DNA from: Biomaibacter acetigenes
Lineage (GTDB): Bacteria; Bacillota; Thermosediminibacteria; Thermosediminibacterales; Tepidanaerobacteraceae
Assembly: GCF_003691585.1 (NCBI RefSeq)
Contig: NZ_CP033169.1
Location: forward strand, 1,984,001 to 2,048,000
Length of the DNA: 64,000 nt
Direction of reading: 5' to 3'
Below the pieces are notes generated by a model. It was not told the origin of the DNA. It did not search any database and was given only the letters and a program-made list of their open reading frames with translations. Positions 45,689 through 54,825 of this stretch are shown here, piece by piece. The position numbers were made by a program, and so were the translations under genes. Every line of letters begins with the position of its first letter. Positions within the stretch are counted from its first letter, which is position 1.

Positions 45689-47386
45689 CTAAATAAGCCT
45701 CGCCCTGGCATAGGTTCGAAAGGTTTTATATACTTCCACCCGGACCTTTTCCCCCAGAAGGTCTGCACCTTCCTCCACATCTATTACATATCCGTCGACC
45801 CTTGCGATGCCGTCATTGGGATTTGAAACATGTACTTCGTCTATGACCACATCCAGTATCTGCCCTTCCCTCACAGGCATGGCGAGGTTTTCAAGTTTTG
45901 TCTTGCTTCCCACTGCTTTAATCCTTATTTCTTCGGGATGAAGGCTGTCATTGCCCTTTATAAAGATAAATTTTTCATAGCGGCTTTCCATTTGAGATAA
46001 ACGGTTCCCACCGCTTCCAATTACTACCGAGGCTACCGAGGGATGTACTTCCAATAAAACAGCCTCTCCCTTCCGCTCCCGAAATATCCTGTCAAGTTCT
46101 CTTTCCACCTTCTTTGCAACGGTTTCTTCGGATAAAATCCTGCCTCTCCCTTCGCAGTATGGACATGTTTTCTCCAGCACCTCATCAAGGCTCTGGCGCA
46201 CCTTTTTTCGGGTTATCTCCACAAGACCTAACTGAGTAAGCCCTAAAATATGCGCCCTGGTCCTGTCTTTTTTTAATTCTTCCGCCAGAGCTGAAAGCAC
46301 CATTTTCTGGTGTTCCTGAGAAGTCATATCAATAAAATCAATTACTATAATGCCGCCTATATCTCTAAGCCTCAGCTGTCTTGCTATTTCCCGGGCAGCT
46401 TCAAGATTTGTCTTTAAAACCGTGTCCTCCAGGTCCACACTTCCCACAAACTTGCCGGTGTTAACATCTATTGCAGTCAAAGCTTCCGTCCTGTCTATCA
46501 CTATATATCCACCGCACTGCAACCACACTTTTCGTTGGAGAGCCCTATCGATCTCCGGCTCGATATTAAAGTATTCAAAAATTTCCTCCTGGCCTCTGTA
46601 AAAGGTTACCCTGTCCTTCAAAGCTGGTGAAAGCACCGATACCAGTTCCTGAACCTTTTCGTATTCATACGAACTATTTATGTAGAACTTGCTAACTTCC
46701 GGAGTAAAAAGGTCCCTCACGATTCTTGCTATCAGATTCATATCTTTATAAATTAATTTGGGAGAAGTGCATTTTTTTTGCCTCTGGATTATGTCATCCC
46801 ACTGCCTCTTTAAAAACTCTATATCGGCTTCCAACTCATCCTTGCCAACGCCTTCTGCAACGGTTCTTACTATAACTCCCATATGAACGGGCCTGATATT
46901 CTCGGCCAGGGTTTTTAATCGGTTTCTTTCCTCTTCTCTTTCTATACGCCTTGATATGCCAACATAATCCACCGTAGGCATCAGAACAAGATAGCGTCCC
47001 GGAATAGTGATATTGGTCGAAACCCTTGCACCTTTTGTTCCGATTGGTTCTTTTACCACCTGCACCAGGACATCCTGGCCTACTTTTAACATGTCCTTGA
47101 TGGATATCTTTTTTAAGCCTTCTATAAGTTCCTCATCTTCAGGACCGGATGATTCCAGGTTTAAGTTAATGTCGCCTGCGTAAAGAAAGGCGTTTTTACC
47201 CAGACCTATATCTATAAAGGCGGCTTGCATGCCGGGAAGGATATTGGCCACCTTCCCCTTGTAAATATTGCCGACCACCCGTTCATTATTTATTTTTTCC
47301 ACATAAATTTCTACAAGTTCCCTGTCTTCCAGAACAGCCACACGAATCTGATCCCTGTTTACATCTACCATAATCTCCTTCGTCAT
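45689..47386 (-). CDS. rng: Ribonuclease E/G family protein
   Basis: A 565-residue endoribonuclease for rRNA maturation and mRNA decay. The S1 RNA-binding domain is at about 36-120 (GNIYKGKVANILPGMQAAFIDIGLGKNAF). The DNase I-like catalytic region carries the metal-binding aspartates in ALTAIDVNTGKFVG and GGIIVIDFIDM. The Zn-link CPYCEGRG is typical. A C-terminal TRAM-like extension (GQILDVVIDEVHVSNPNDG) is seen in many Firmicutes and cyanobacterial forms. ATG 47386 follows GGAGCTG. It comes after the radical SAM and DUF2344 genes, a common neighbourhood. Confidence 0.94.
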   Translation of the reverse strand: MTKEIMVDVNRDQIRVAVLEDRELVEIYVEKINNERVVGNIYKGKVANILPGMQAAFIDIGLGKNAFLYAGDINLNLESSGPEDEELIEGLKKISIKDMLKVGQDVLVQVVKEPIGTKGARVSTNITIPGRYLVLMPTVDYVGISRRIEREEERNRLKTLAENIRPVHMGVIVRTVAEGVGKDELEADIEFLKRQWDDIIQRQKKCTSPKLIYKDMNLIARIVRDLFTPEVSKFYINSSYEYEKVQELVSVLSPALKDRVTFYRGQEEIFEYFNIEPEIDRALQRKVWLQCGGYIVIDRTEALTAIDVNTGKFVGSVDLEDTVLKTNLEAAREIARQLRLRDIGGIIVIDFIDMTSQEHQKMVLSALAEELKKDRTRAHILGLTQLGLVEITRKKVRQSLDEVLEKTCPYCEGRGRILSEETVAKKVERELDRIFRERKGEAVLLEVHPSVASVVIGSGGNRLSQMESRYEKFIFIKGNDSLHPEEIRIKAVGSKTKLENLAMPVREGQILDVVIDEVHVSNPNDGIARVDGYVIDVEEGADLLGEKVRVEVYKTFRTYARARLI

Positions 47387-47420
47387 GAATTTTTCAGCTC
47401 CTCAAAATAGCAAAAATTTG

Positions 47421-48092
47421 TCATAATGGCGGTAAATTAATACCTTCCTGTTTTAAAAAGAGGTTTTCCCTATGAATATGTTTTACTTTTATTTCTTCAG
47501 AAAGGTATTTCCCCAATTCCTTTATTATCATATCAGGAGAAACGCTGCCACCCTGCCCCACTGCAACTTCCATCCTGAGCAAAACCTCACCGTCATCCTC
47601 ACTCAATACATTAATGCAATGGATAAGGGGAGCGATATCCACTTTTCTGACTTTATCCTTTGAAACTTTGTCTACGATTATTTGTTTTTGATTTAAAAGC
47701 TCTTTCACCGTTTGTTCCATATCCTCCTTTGAGAAATCTCCTGATACTGCTACGGTATATGATGCGGCGTTTATTTTTGAAAGATCGTATTTATCATCGG
47801 AAAAACCAGCTTTTAGTACCTTCAGCCCCTCGGGTAAACTGGAATTTAAGCGGGATATTACCTCCTCAGCGGGGATATCTTCATAAAACTCCGCGTCCAG
47901 GTATTCGCCGCTGCTGGTAACTCCGACAGATAGCGCTGGAGCAAAAGTTAACCTGGGATGTGGAGTAAAACCTTCCGAAAATGCCAGGGGGAGTCCACCC
48001 CTGCGGAACGCCCGTTCAAAAGCCCGCATCATATCAAGATGGGAAATGTACTTTACCGGGTCGGCCTTTTCAAATTTCATTCTGAGTTTCAC
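47421..48092 (-). CDS. TIGR03936 family radical SAM-associated protein (DUF2344)
   Basis: About 223 residues starting LRMKFEKADPVKYISHLDMM, then FSEGFTPHPRLTFAPALSVG, the family signature. The family always accompanies the B12-binding radical SAM protein encoded just upstream and is thought to act with it; substrate unknown, perhaps RNA-related given rng and rplU nearby. The start is placed at GTG 48092, which fits the family N-terminus and AAGGGTGG upstream; a GTG at 48104 is the alternative. Its 5' end overlaps the radical SAM gene by 23 nt. Confidence 0.92.
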   Translation of the reverse strand: MKLRMKFEKADPVKYISHLDMMRAFERAFRRGGLPLAFSEGFTPHPRLTFAPALSVGVTSSGEYLDAEFYEDIPAEEVISRLNSSLPEGLKVLKAGFSDDKYDLSKINAASYTVAVSGDFSKEDMEQTVKELLNQKQIIVDKVSKDKVRKVDIAPLIHCINVLSEDDGEVLLRMEVAVGQGGSVSPDMIIKELGKYLSEEIKVKHIHRENLFLKQEGINLPPL

Positions 48093-49926
48093 AAAGCCCA
48101 CCACCCTTCAGCCGCATGATACCGCAGGCATGACACCGGTTAAACCTGCAATCGGGAGTTGTTTCACCCTTTCTGGATTTTTCCCGTTCCCTCTTCAGAT
48201 ATCTCCTGTCAATACCGGGGTCTATGATTTCCCACGGGAATACCTCTTCCGCTTTTCTTTCTCTGCTTGCATAAAACTCCGGGGAAATTCCAGCTTCATT
48301 AAAGGCCCCCATCCATTTTTCAAAAGAGAAAAGGTCATTCCAGCCATCGAACCTACAGCCTTTTCATGGGCTATTTTCAGGACTTTCCCCAGTTTCCTAT
48401 CGCCCCTTGAAAAAACAGCTTCCAAAAAGCTCAATCTTCCGTCATGCCAGCTGTATGAAATGTTTTTTGATTTTAATAATGTTTTTAACAATTTCTGGCG
48501 CCTTTCAATTTCTGAAAGTGGTATCTGGGATTCCCATTGAAAAGGCGTAAAGGGCTTGGGAACAAAGGTAGATGTGCTCACGGTCACTCTCAATCCATGG
48601 GTAGAACCTTTAACCTGCCTGTAGACATCTACCACGCCCCGGGCAAGGTTTGCTATCCCCTCAAGGTCTTCATCGGTTTCCGTAGGAAGGCCGATCATAA
48701 AATAGAGTTTCACAGTATTCCAACCGCAGGAAAAAAGCATCCCTGACCGAGGACATCAGGTCTTCCTCCGTAACCCCTTTGTTTATCACATCTCTCAGTC
48801 TTTGAGTCCCGGCTTCCGGTGCAAAGGTAAGCCCGCTCTTTTTAATCTCCTGGACTTTTTGGGCAAGCTGGATAGAAAATGCATCGATTCTGAGGGATGG
48901 CAGGGAGAGCCCTACCTGGCAGCTTCGAAATTCATCGGTCAGGATTTCGGTAAGCTCTTTTAATGCCGAATAATCGCTGGTGCTCAAGGATGCCAGAGAG
49001 ATTTCCCCATACCCGGTGTAGTCAATGATATCCCTTGCAAGTTTTGCAAGCCGCTCCACAGATTTTTCCCTTACAGGCCGGTAAATCATTCCTGCCTGGC
49101 AGAAACGACAACCATGGGTACAGCCCCTGAAAATTTCCAACATAGCCCTGTCATGCACAATGTCCATATAAGGGACAACAAATTTGGTGGGATAAAATAC
49201 CTCGTCCAGATTTTCAATGATTCGCTTTTGAATTCTGTGGGGAATTCCAGCTTTTTTGGGTAAAAATTTATCTATAGTCCCGTCATCATTATATGTTATA
49301 TCATATAATGATGGCACATAAACCCCGGGAATACAGGCAACCCGTTCTAGAAATTCTCTTCGGTTTTCAGTCCTTTCCCTGAAACTTTTGTACAAATCCA
49401 TTATTTCAAGAATTGCTTCTTCCGCTTCCCCTATGACAAAAAAATCTATTATGTCAGCCAGCGGTTCGGGGTTATATGCACAGGGACCGCCTGCCATAAC
49501 AATAGGATGCTCATCCGCCCTGTCTTTTGAAAAAATCGGAATACCCGACAGGTCCAGCATATTCACTATATTGGTATAACTCATTTCGTACTGGAGTGTG
49601 AACCCTAAAAAGTCAAATTCTTTAAGAGGGGTCCTGCTTTCAAGACTAAAAAGCGGTATTTGTTTTTGCCTCATGAGCTCTTCAAAATCTACCCAGGGGG
49701 CGAAAACCCTTTCTGCATATATATCTTCCCGTTCATTTAGCAAATGGTACAGTATCTTGATACCCAGATGAGACATTCCCACTTCATAAATATCCGGAAA
49801 TGCCAGGACCACGTGAACCTTTGCCTTATCCACAGGTTTATGGATGCTATTATATTCGTTACCTATATATCTGGTGGGTTTTGATACCCGGGGCAGAATA
49901 TCTTCCAGCAACCGATTTATGTCCAA
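48070..49926 (-). CDS. TIGR03960 family B12-binding-domain radical SAM protein, frameshifted twice
   Basis: About 618 residues. The N-terminal cobalamin-binding-like domain (VVLAFPDIYEVGMSHLGIKIL, VMAGGPCAYNPEPLAD) is followed by the radical SAM core with the Fe-S motif CTHGCRFCQ. Two breaks interrupt it: the A6 run at 48731-48736 (five would give VRDAFSCGWNTVKLYFMIGLP) and the C5 run at 48306-48310 (six would give NGWGAFNEAGISPEFYA). The C-terminal part then ends with the family hallmark TPDCRFNRCHACG. TTG 49926 is favoured, with GGGAGG 7 nt upstream; 49941 lacks a ribosome binding site. Confidence 0.92.
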
Positions 49927-49971
49927 TGTCATGCCTCCCAAAAAAAATCTATATGTATTATTCCCTATTTA

Positions 49972-50838
49972 TTATATCAGGTCTTTTAATCTTATGTCTA
50001 ATCCTTCCTGTATTATTTTGTCAAATATTTCCGTTTCAGTCAAATACTTTTTTATTTTCATGCCGTTATCCAGAATATAAACAAAATAGTATTTGTGAGG
50101 CATAAACTCGTACAGCAGTTGTTTTACCGGGGTTTTTTCCACGGCTGCGAGACCTTCTATGGGTAAAAATCCCTTCTTAAACAGTATTTCTTTTTTTCTG
50201 GCTATATGTTTAATAAAAAATAAAGGGGCTTCCTTTTGTTCTTTTGATGCATATATCAACAAAAAAAATCCGGCAATGATAAAATTGATAAAAAACCTAC
50301 TCATAAATAAGCCTATGACAGCAGCCAGAAACATTACCAGTGCAAGAGCCTTGCTGAGTCCGGCAGCCACGCGTACCGCCGATATAAAATTCATATGCTG
50401 TCTGAGCCATAAAACAAAAACCCTTCCGCCATCTAAAGGAAGGGCCGGTAACATGTTAAAAAGCCCTATCATCAACTGATAATTAATAAAATTATTTCCT
50501 GTTTTGGGTGATATTACACTCTGGTTAATTAAAAACAATAAAAAAACCGATACAGCAAAATTAGCCATGGGGCCTGCCAGTGCAGTCAGCATTTCAACTT
50601 CAGGGACTGCTTCATCTAGATTTGCTATCTTTATTCTTCCACCAAAAGGTAAAATGTCTATCTTTTCTACTTTTATGCCCATAGCCCGGGCTGATATCAC
50701 ATGTCCCATCTCATGAAACCCCAGGGCCATCAAGGCAGCAATCATCTGGGCCCATAATCCCGCAAATAAGGAAGAAAATATTATAAGGGCAAAAAAAAAG
50801 TCGATATTAATATCCATCTCCAGGATTTTAAAAGTCAT
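49972..50838 (-). CDS. spoIVFB: Stage IV sporulation protein FB, M50 intramembrane metalloprotease
   Basis: A 288-residue multi-pass site-2-type protease which in Bacillus cleaves pro-sigma-K in the mother cell. The zinc motif is ALGFHEMGHVI and the third ligand is in FNMLPALPLDGGRVF. Six hydrophobic segments surround them, and a CBS-like C-terminal domain starts near residue 205 (KGFLPIEGLAAVEKTPVKQL). It is paired with the SpoIVFA-like gene (13 nt upstream). Together with sigma-K-like promoters in the microprotein island, it suggests classical late mother-cell control. Confidence 0.92.
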   Translation of the reverse strand: MTFKILEMDINIDFFFALIIFSSLFAGLWAQMIAALMALGFHEMGHVISARAMGIKVEKIDILPFGGRIKIANLDEAVPEVEMLTALAGPMANFAVSVFLLFLINQSVISPKTGNNFINYQLMIGLFNMLPALPLDGGRVFVLWLRQHMNFISAVRVAAGLSKALALVMFLAAVIGLFMSRFFINFIIAGFFLLIYASKEQKEAPLFFIKHIARKKEILFKKGFLPIEGLAAVEKTPVKQLLYEFMPHKYYFVYILDNGMKIKKYLTETEIFDKIIQEGLDIRLKDLI

Positions 50839-50851
50839 GATACCACCCGTA

Positions 50852-51502
50852 TTAAGGTATATTTAACCATTTCTCAGGGTCCTGGGGAACATCATTCTTT
50901 AATATTTCAAAATGCAGGTGGGGTGAGTCTGCCAGGCCGCTCTTGCCCACGGTCCCTATTATGAAACTCTGTTTGACAATTTCATTTTGTTTTACATAAA
51001 CATCCTTCAAGTGTGCATAAACCGTCGCAAGACCTCCATCATGATTCAGCTTTATAAAACGCCCCAGCTCCGGATCTTCTCCCACAGAAGCAACAACTCC
51101 ATCAAGAACAGCTTTTACAGGAGTTCCTTCCTTTTGGGCTATATCAATACCGTTATGCATTCTTTCAACTTTTAAAACGGGATGTATCCTTTTTCCAAAA
51201 ACCGAAGTGATGTCACCCGACACTGGAAGAACAAGAGATTTTGAGGCCGTTTGCTTAAAAACAGGGACACTTTCCGCCACCTGGGGGAGCTCCTTGAGGG
51301 TATCTGCCAGATTTTTAAAATCATATGTATATTTAAAAACATAATAGTCTATCTTGGAAAGCGCAAGATTTGTAAATGGGGTGTCGATTTTTTTAAGCAG
51401 GATTACGGCTATCAGCAGTAGCGCACATATAAGTACCTTTTTCAAATCCAGCATATTAAGCCAGTTTTTTTTAGGACTGCGTTCATAATAGTTATAATAC
51501 AT
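50852..51502 (-). CDS. spoIVFA: SpoIVFA-like protein with M23 (LytM) domain
   Basis: About 216 residues: a short cytosolic N-terminus, a membrane segment (VLICALLLIAVILL), a helical stalk and a C-terminal M23 domain (ITSVFGKRIHPVLKVERMHNGIDIA, PHLHFEI). In Bacillus, SpoIVFA holds and regulates SpoIVFB. The zinc ligands look complete here (HxxxD in MHNGID and HxH in HLH), so endopeptidase activity is possible. ATG 51502 follows GGGGGTG; an ATG at 51517 has no ribosome binding site. Next to spoIVFB as expected. Confidence 0.87.
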   Translation of the reverse strand: MYYNYYERSPKKNWLNMLDLKKVLICALLLIAVILLKKIDTPFTNLALSKIDYYVFKYTYDFKNLADTLKELPQVAESVPVFKQTASKSLVLPVSGDITSVFGKRIHPVLKVERMHNGIDIAQKEGTPVKAVLDGVVASVGEDPELGRFIKLNHDGGLATVYAHLKDVYVKQNEIVKQSFIIGTVGKSGLADSPHLHFEILKNDVPQDPEKWLNIP

Positions 51503-51560
51503 CTTGCGCACCCCCATATAATTCTTATATATATCTATTTTATAACAAGCTCGTTATTAC

Positions 51561-51590
51561 AAAAAAATGCTCCTTTAAAAGAGCATTTTA
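51561..51590 (-). terminator. Intrinsic terminator of rodA
   Basis: Minus strand ATGCTC-TTTTAAAG-GAGCAT followed by TTTTTTT, overlapping the rodA stop. Confidence 0.82.
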
Positions 51591-52685
51591 AAACAATATT
51601 TTCTGTCGCCGCATACCGATATTTAACACAAGGCCCACGGACATCATGTTCATCAGAAAGGAACTTCCTCCATAGCTCATAAAGGGCAGCGGTATTCCTG
51701 TCACGGGCATTATTCCCAGAGTCATCCCTATATTCACCATCACCTGGAAAGTCCACATCGTGGCTATACCGATGACCATGTAGGTCCCCAGCAAGTCCCT
51801 GGCTTTAAAGGCTACCTGGATGGTATAGTATATCAATAGAAAAAACAAAACAAGCAGCAACATTCCCCCTACAAAGCCCAATTCTTCTCCCAAAACCGCG
51901 AAAATAAAATCTGTATGCTGTTCGGGGATAAAGTCCAGCTGATTTTGGGTTCCTTGGAACAGACCCTTCCCCAGGAGTTTACCCGAACCAATGGCAATCT
52001 TTGACTGAATTACATGGTAACCGGCCCCCAGTGGGTCCAGATTTGGATTTAAAAAAACCAGAATTCTTTTTTTTTGATAGTCATGTAAAAAGTTCCACAG
52101 CAGGGGAAGAGACATCACGCCTATTCCTATAATGGCTCCAAAAAGTTTGAAACTTATACCCGCCACAAATATCATACCGAATAGAATTGCAAGCAAAACC
52201 AGTGAAGTGCCCAAATCCGGCTGCTTCATAATAAGTATAAGAGGTATGCCCACATGAAAAAAAGCCAAAGCTACATCTTTTATATTATTTAAAGACTTCT
52301 TCCTGTCCAAATACTTTGCAAGGGTAATAATAAGGGCAAGCTTTGCAAATTCCGAAGGCTGAAGGCTGAACGGACCAAGGGGAATCCATCGCTGGGCTCC
52401 CATGCTTTCCCGGCCTAATATCATTACCGCTATCAACATACCAAGATTGACGGCATAAATAACATTCGACCATTGGGCAATTGTATGATAATCCACCGCC
52501 ATTATAAAAAACATGGCCACAAGGCCAAGACAGAACCAAATAAACTGCATTTTGGTGTAATGGAAATTCCCCCCCGGAGCGGTGGCATGAGTGGCGCTGC
52601 TTATGATTAAAATACTAATAATTGTTATGATTACAATCACTATCAATATGTGATATTCTATATTTTTTAATAGTTTATAATTCAT
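51588..52685 (-). CDS. rodA: Rod shape-determining protein RodA (SEDS glycosyltransferase)
   Basis: A 365-residue polytopic SEDS peptidoglycan polymerase working with PBP2 and MreBCD in side-wall growth. About ten membrane segments; signatures WIPLGPFSLQPSEFAKLALI, LIMKQPDLGTSLVLL, FIPEQHTDFIFAVLGEELGF and GIPLPFMSYGGSSFLMNM. The length and the mre/min neighbourhood favour RodA over FtsW or SpoVE. ATG 52685 has GGGAGG 8 nt upstream; the in-frame extension to 52727 is not used. Confidence 0.93.
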   Translation of the reverse strand: MNYKLLKNIEYHILIVIVIITIISILIISSATHATAPGGNFHYTKMQFIWFCLGLVAMFFIMAVDYHTIAQWSNVIYAVNLGMLIAVMILGRESMGAQRWIPLGPFSLQPSEFAKLALIITLAKYLDRKKSLNNIKDVALAFFHVGIPLILIMKQPDLGTSLVLLAILFGMIFVAGISFKLFGAIIGIGVMSLPLLWNFLHDYQKKRILVFLNPNLDPLGAGYHVIQSKIAIGSGKLLGKGLFQGTQNQLDFIPEQHTDFIFAVLGEELGFVGGMLLLVLFFLLIYYTIQVAFKARDLLGTYMVIGIATMWTFQVMVNIGMTLGIMPVTGIPLPFMSYGGSSFLMNMMSVGLVLNIGMRRQKILF

Positions 52686-52760
52686 ATAAAATGCCTCCCG
52701 AAAAACCCGATAACCATTATACCACAAATTAAAAATGACTATAAGATATCTTTTTATTTT

Positions 52761-54527
52761 TCAAGAGGGTATGTTTTTCCAGTATATATCTATTTCATCG
52801 CCATTTTGTACCGGGCTGGCAAAGCCGGCGTCACATCCGTTTATTTTCATGACAAGTTTGCCTGCCATGCCGTCAGGTTTAAAAGATATAATATTGAAGA
52901 TGTCGCTTAAAATAAGCTTTTTTATCCTGAGGGTTATCGAGGCATTATCCATTATGTCTTCTTCGGGAGTAACCGGTTTACCATCAATGATTATATCCGG
53001 GTTTATACAAAAATCGCGGCCGTTTATTTTTATATTGATTTTATCATCATCATTAATAAAATCTCCCACTTTTGCCCTACCCGGTTCACCGTCCACCGCA
53101 GGTTTAAACGCAATGACATCCCCATCGGAAATCACGGCATCCAGCCCTGTTTTCTTCCCATTTATCATAATTTCAGCCGGTTTTGCCATTTTACCTTTAA
53201 CCACTTTCAGGTCCCCGTTTAATTTAAAAGTCAAAGCCATCCCGGGTATGCCAAAAATCTGTGCCGGAGTAAATCCAGCATGAAGCAATGCTTTTAAAAC
53301 TGTGGGTTTATCCTGTCCAAGAATATTTACCGCTATATCATTCACCTTTACATTAATAAAGGATAGGGTAGTGCCTTCCAGGGCATTGACGGCGATCCCC
53401 ACCGGAGTCACTGCAAAAGGTCCTGAGAGTTCCTCCTGTCCTCCCACAAAGGCGATGTTTTCTCTGCTCCTTATTCCGACCCTATCTTTGGGTAAATCTA
53501 GTTGAGCGGCAATGCATTCCGCAAGGCCCGGCATCAGGCTGCCCCCGCCCACGCATATCACGGCTGCTGGAGCCTTGCCGTTAAGTCCCAATATTTTTTG
53601 AGCTATTTCGGAGGATAACTGATAAGTAGATGTTTTTACCGCTTCTAAAATATCCTTTGTGTCAAGCTCATGGTTTTGGCCTAAGATATCCTGAAAACAT
53701 ACTTTTCTCTTTGTCAAAAGTTCTCGCTTTACTCTTTCGCCTTCATTAAAGTCCAGAAGGTACGTCTCACATATCTTTTCTGTTATCTCATCACCGGCCA
53801 TAGGCACCATACCATAGGCAAAAATGCTGCCATCTCTAGAAATGGCAATATCGGAAGTTCCCGCACCTATATCTACCAATGCTATGTTGAGCTTTCTCAT
53901 GCCGGGAAGAATCACAACGGACCCGGCAGCTATGGGTTCCAGTGTGATGCTGTAAAGTTCAAGGCCGCACCTCTTCAATACTGTCAGCAGGCTTTCAACC
54001 ACAGACCTGGGAAGAAAGGTCGCTACAATTTTAACCGAAATTGAACGGCCTTTCTGCCCTACAAGATTATCCAGTTCCTCATCTTCCAGGAACCACTTTA
54101 CTATGCTGTAGCCCACGCAATGATAATCCGCAAAAGCGTCGGAAGCATTTTTCCCCGATATGGACTTTATGGCATTGGCCAGGGCATCGGCTTTAAGACA
54201 GTCTATATCCTCCCTGGTGATTTCCACAAAAGGTGAGGTATTTTTTCCGGCCACGGCTTCCACGGTATACAGGGCTCTGCCTGCAGCTGCCACCGCCGCC
54301 CTTTCCAGTTTTTTGCCCATTATGCTTTCCAGGGATTCCTTTATTTGCCTGACGCTGCCTGCCACAGCCTCAACATCATGTATCTGGCCGTCGTACATAG
54401 CCCTTCCCTTATGTTCCAGAACTTTATGAGCCAGTATCTCATAACCTTTTTCCTGTTTTCGTACCACCAGACCCACCACTGTCCTGGTTCCAATATCCAG
54501 GGCAAAAACTTCCTGTCCAATTTTCAC
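52761..54527 (-). CDS. FtsA-like cell-division ATPase with long C-terminal extension
   Basis: A 588-residue actin-fold protein. Residues 1 to about 380 match FtsA/PilM-type proteins: phosphate 1 loop FALDIGTRTVVGLVV, an inserted SHS2-like domain (residues about 80-200), IALVDIGAGTSDIAI, and ICVGGGSLMPGLAECIA. FtsA is usually about 420 residues; here the remaining about 200 form an unrelated beta-rich extension with repeated units such as INGKKTGLDAVISDGDVIAF and INGCDAGFASPVQNGDEIDIYW, reminiscent of beta-grasp folds. It starts GTG 54527 (GGAGG upstream), just after minE. No FtsZ is nearby, so a Min- or Rod-linked role is possible. Not the standard ftsA. Confidence 0.82.
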   Translation of the reverse strand: MKIGQEVFALDIGTRTVVGLVVRKQEKGYEILAHKVLEHKGRAMYDGQIHDVEAVAGSVRQIKESLESIMGKKLERAAVAAAGRALYTVEAVAGKNTSPFVEITREDIDCLKADALANAIKSISGKNASDAFADYHCVGYSIVKWFLEDEELDNLVGQKGRSISVKIVATFLPRSVVESLLTVLKRCGLELYSITLEPIAAGSVVILPGMRKLNIALVDIGAGTSDIAISRDGSIFAYGMVPMAGDEITEKICETYLLDFNEGERVKRELLTKRKVCFQDILGQNHELDTKDILEAVKTSTYQLSSEIAQKILGLNGKAPAAVICVGGGSLMPGLAECIAAQLDLPKDRVGIRSRENIAFVGGQEELSGPFAVTPVGIAVNALEGTTLSFINVKVNDIAVNILGQDKPTVLKALLHAGFTPAQIFGIPGMALTFKLNGDLKVVKGKMAKPAEIMINGKKTGLDAVISDGDVIAFKPAVDGEPGRAKVGDFINDDDKINIKINGRDFCINPDIIIDGKPVTPEEDIMDNASITLRIKKLILSDIFNIISFKPDGMAGKLVMKINGCDAGFASPVQNGDEIDIYWKNIPS

Positions 54528-54543
54528 GGAAAAATATCCTCCT

Positions 54544-54825
54544 TCAAATTTTCGCCAGGTGCTTCATCTTTTTTATAGGGATATTTGCCACCAGCGCCGG
54601 CACTGTAGTTTCTTCATCCTTCTTCATCCTTGTGAGTTTAATTTCCATACCGTCTTCTTCAATTTCCATATAGTCGGAAATGATGTTGATCAACTGGCCT
54701 TTAATCATTTCAAGAAATTTTGGCGATACATTAGCCCTGTCATGGACGAGGATCAGGCGTAATCTTTCTTTGGCAATATCCTTGCTGGCCACATCTTCCC
54801 TACCAAAAATTTTTAAAAAGTCCAT
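54544..54825 (-). CDS. minE: Cell division topological specificity factor MinE
   Basis: A 93-residue activator of MinD ATPase that drives pole-to-pole oscillation. Recognisable as DFLKIFG, then DIAKERLRLILVHDRANVSP, the anti-MinCD helix and contact region, followed by the dimerisation domain. It overlaps minD by 13 nt. Many Bacilli use DivIVA instead, so a full MinCDE points to the clostridial type. Confidence 0.96.
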   Translation of the reverse strand: MDFLKIFGREDVASKDIAKERLRLILVHDRANVSPKFLEMIKGQLINIISDYMEIEEDGMEIKLTRMKKDEETTVPALVANIPIKKMKHLAKI

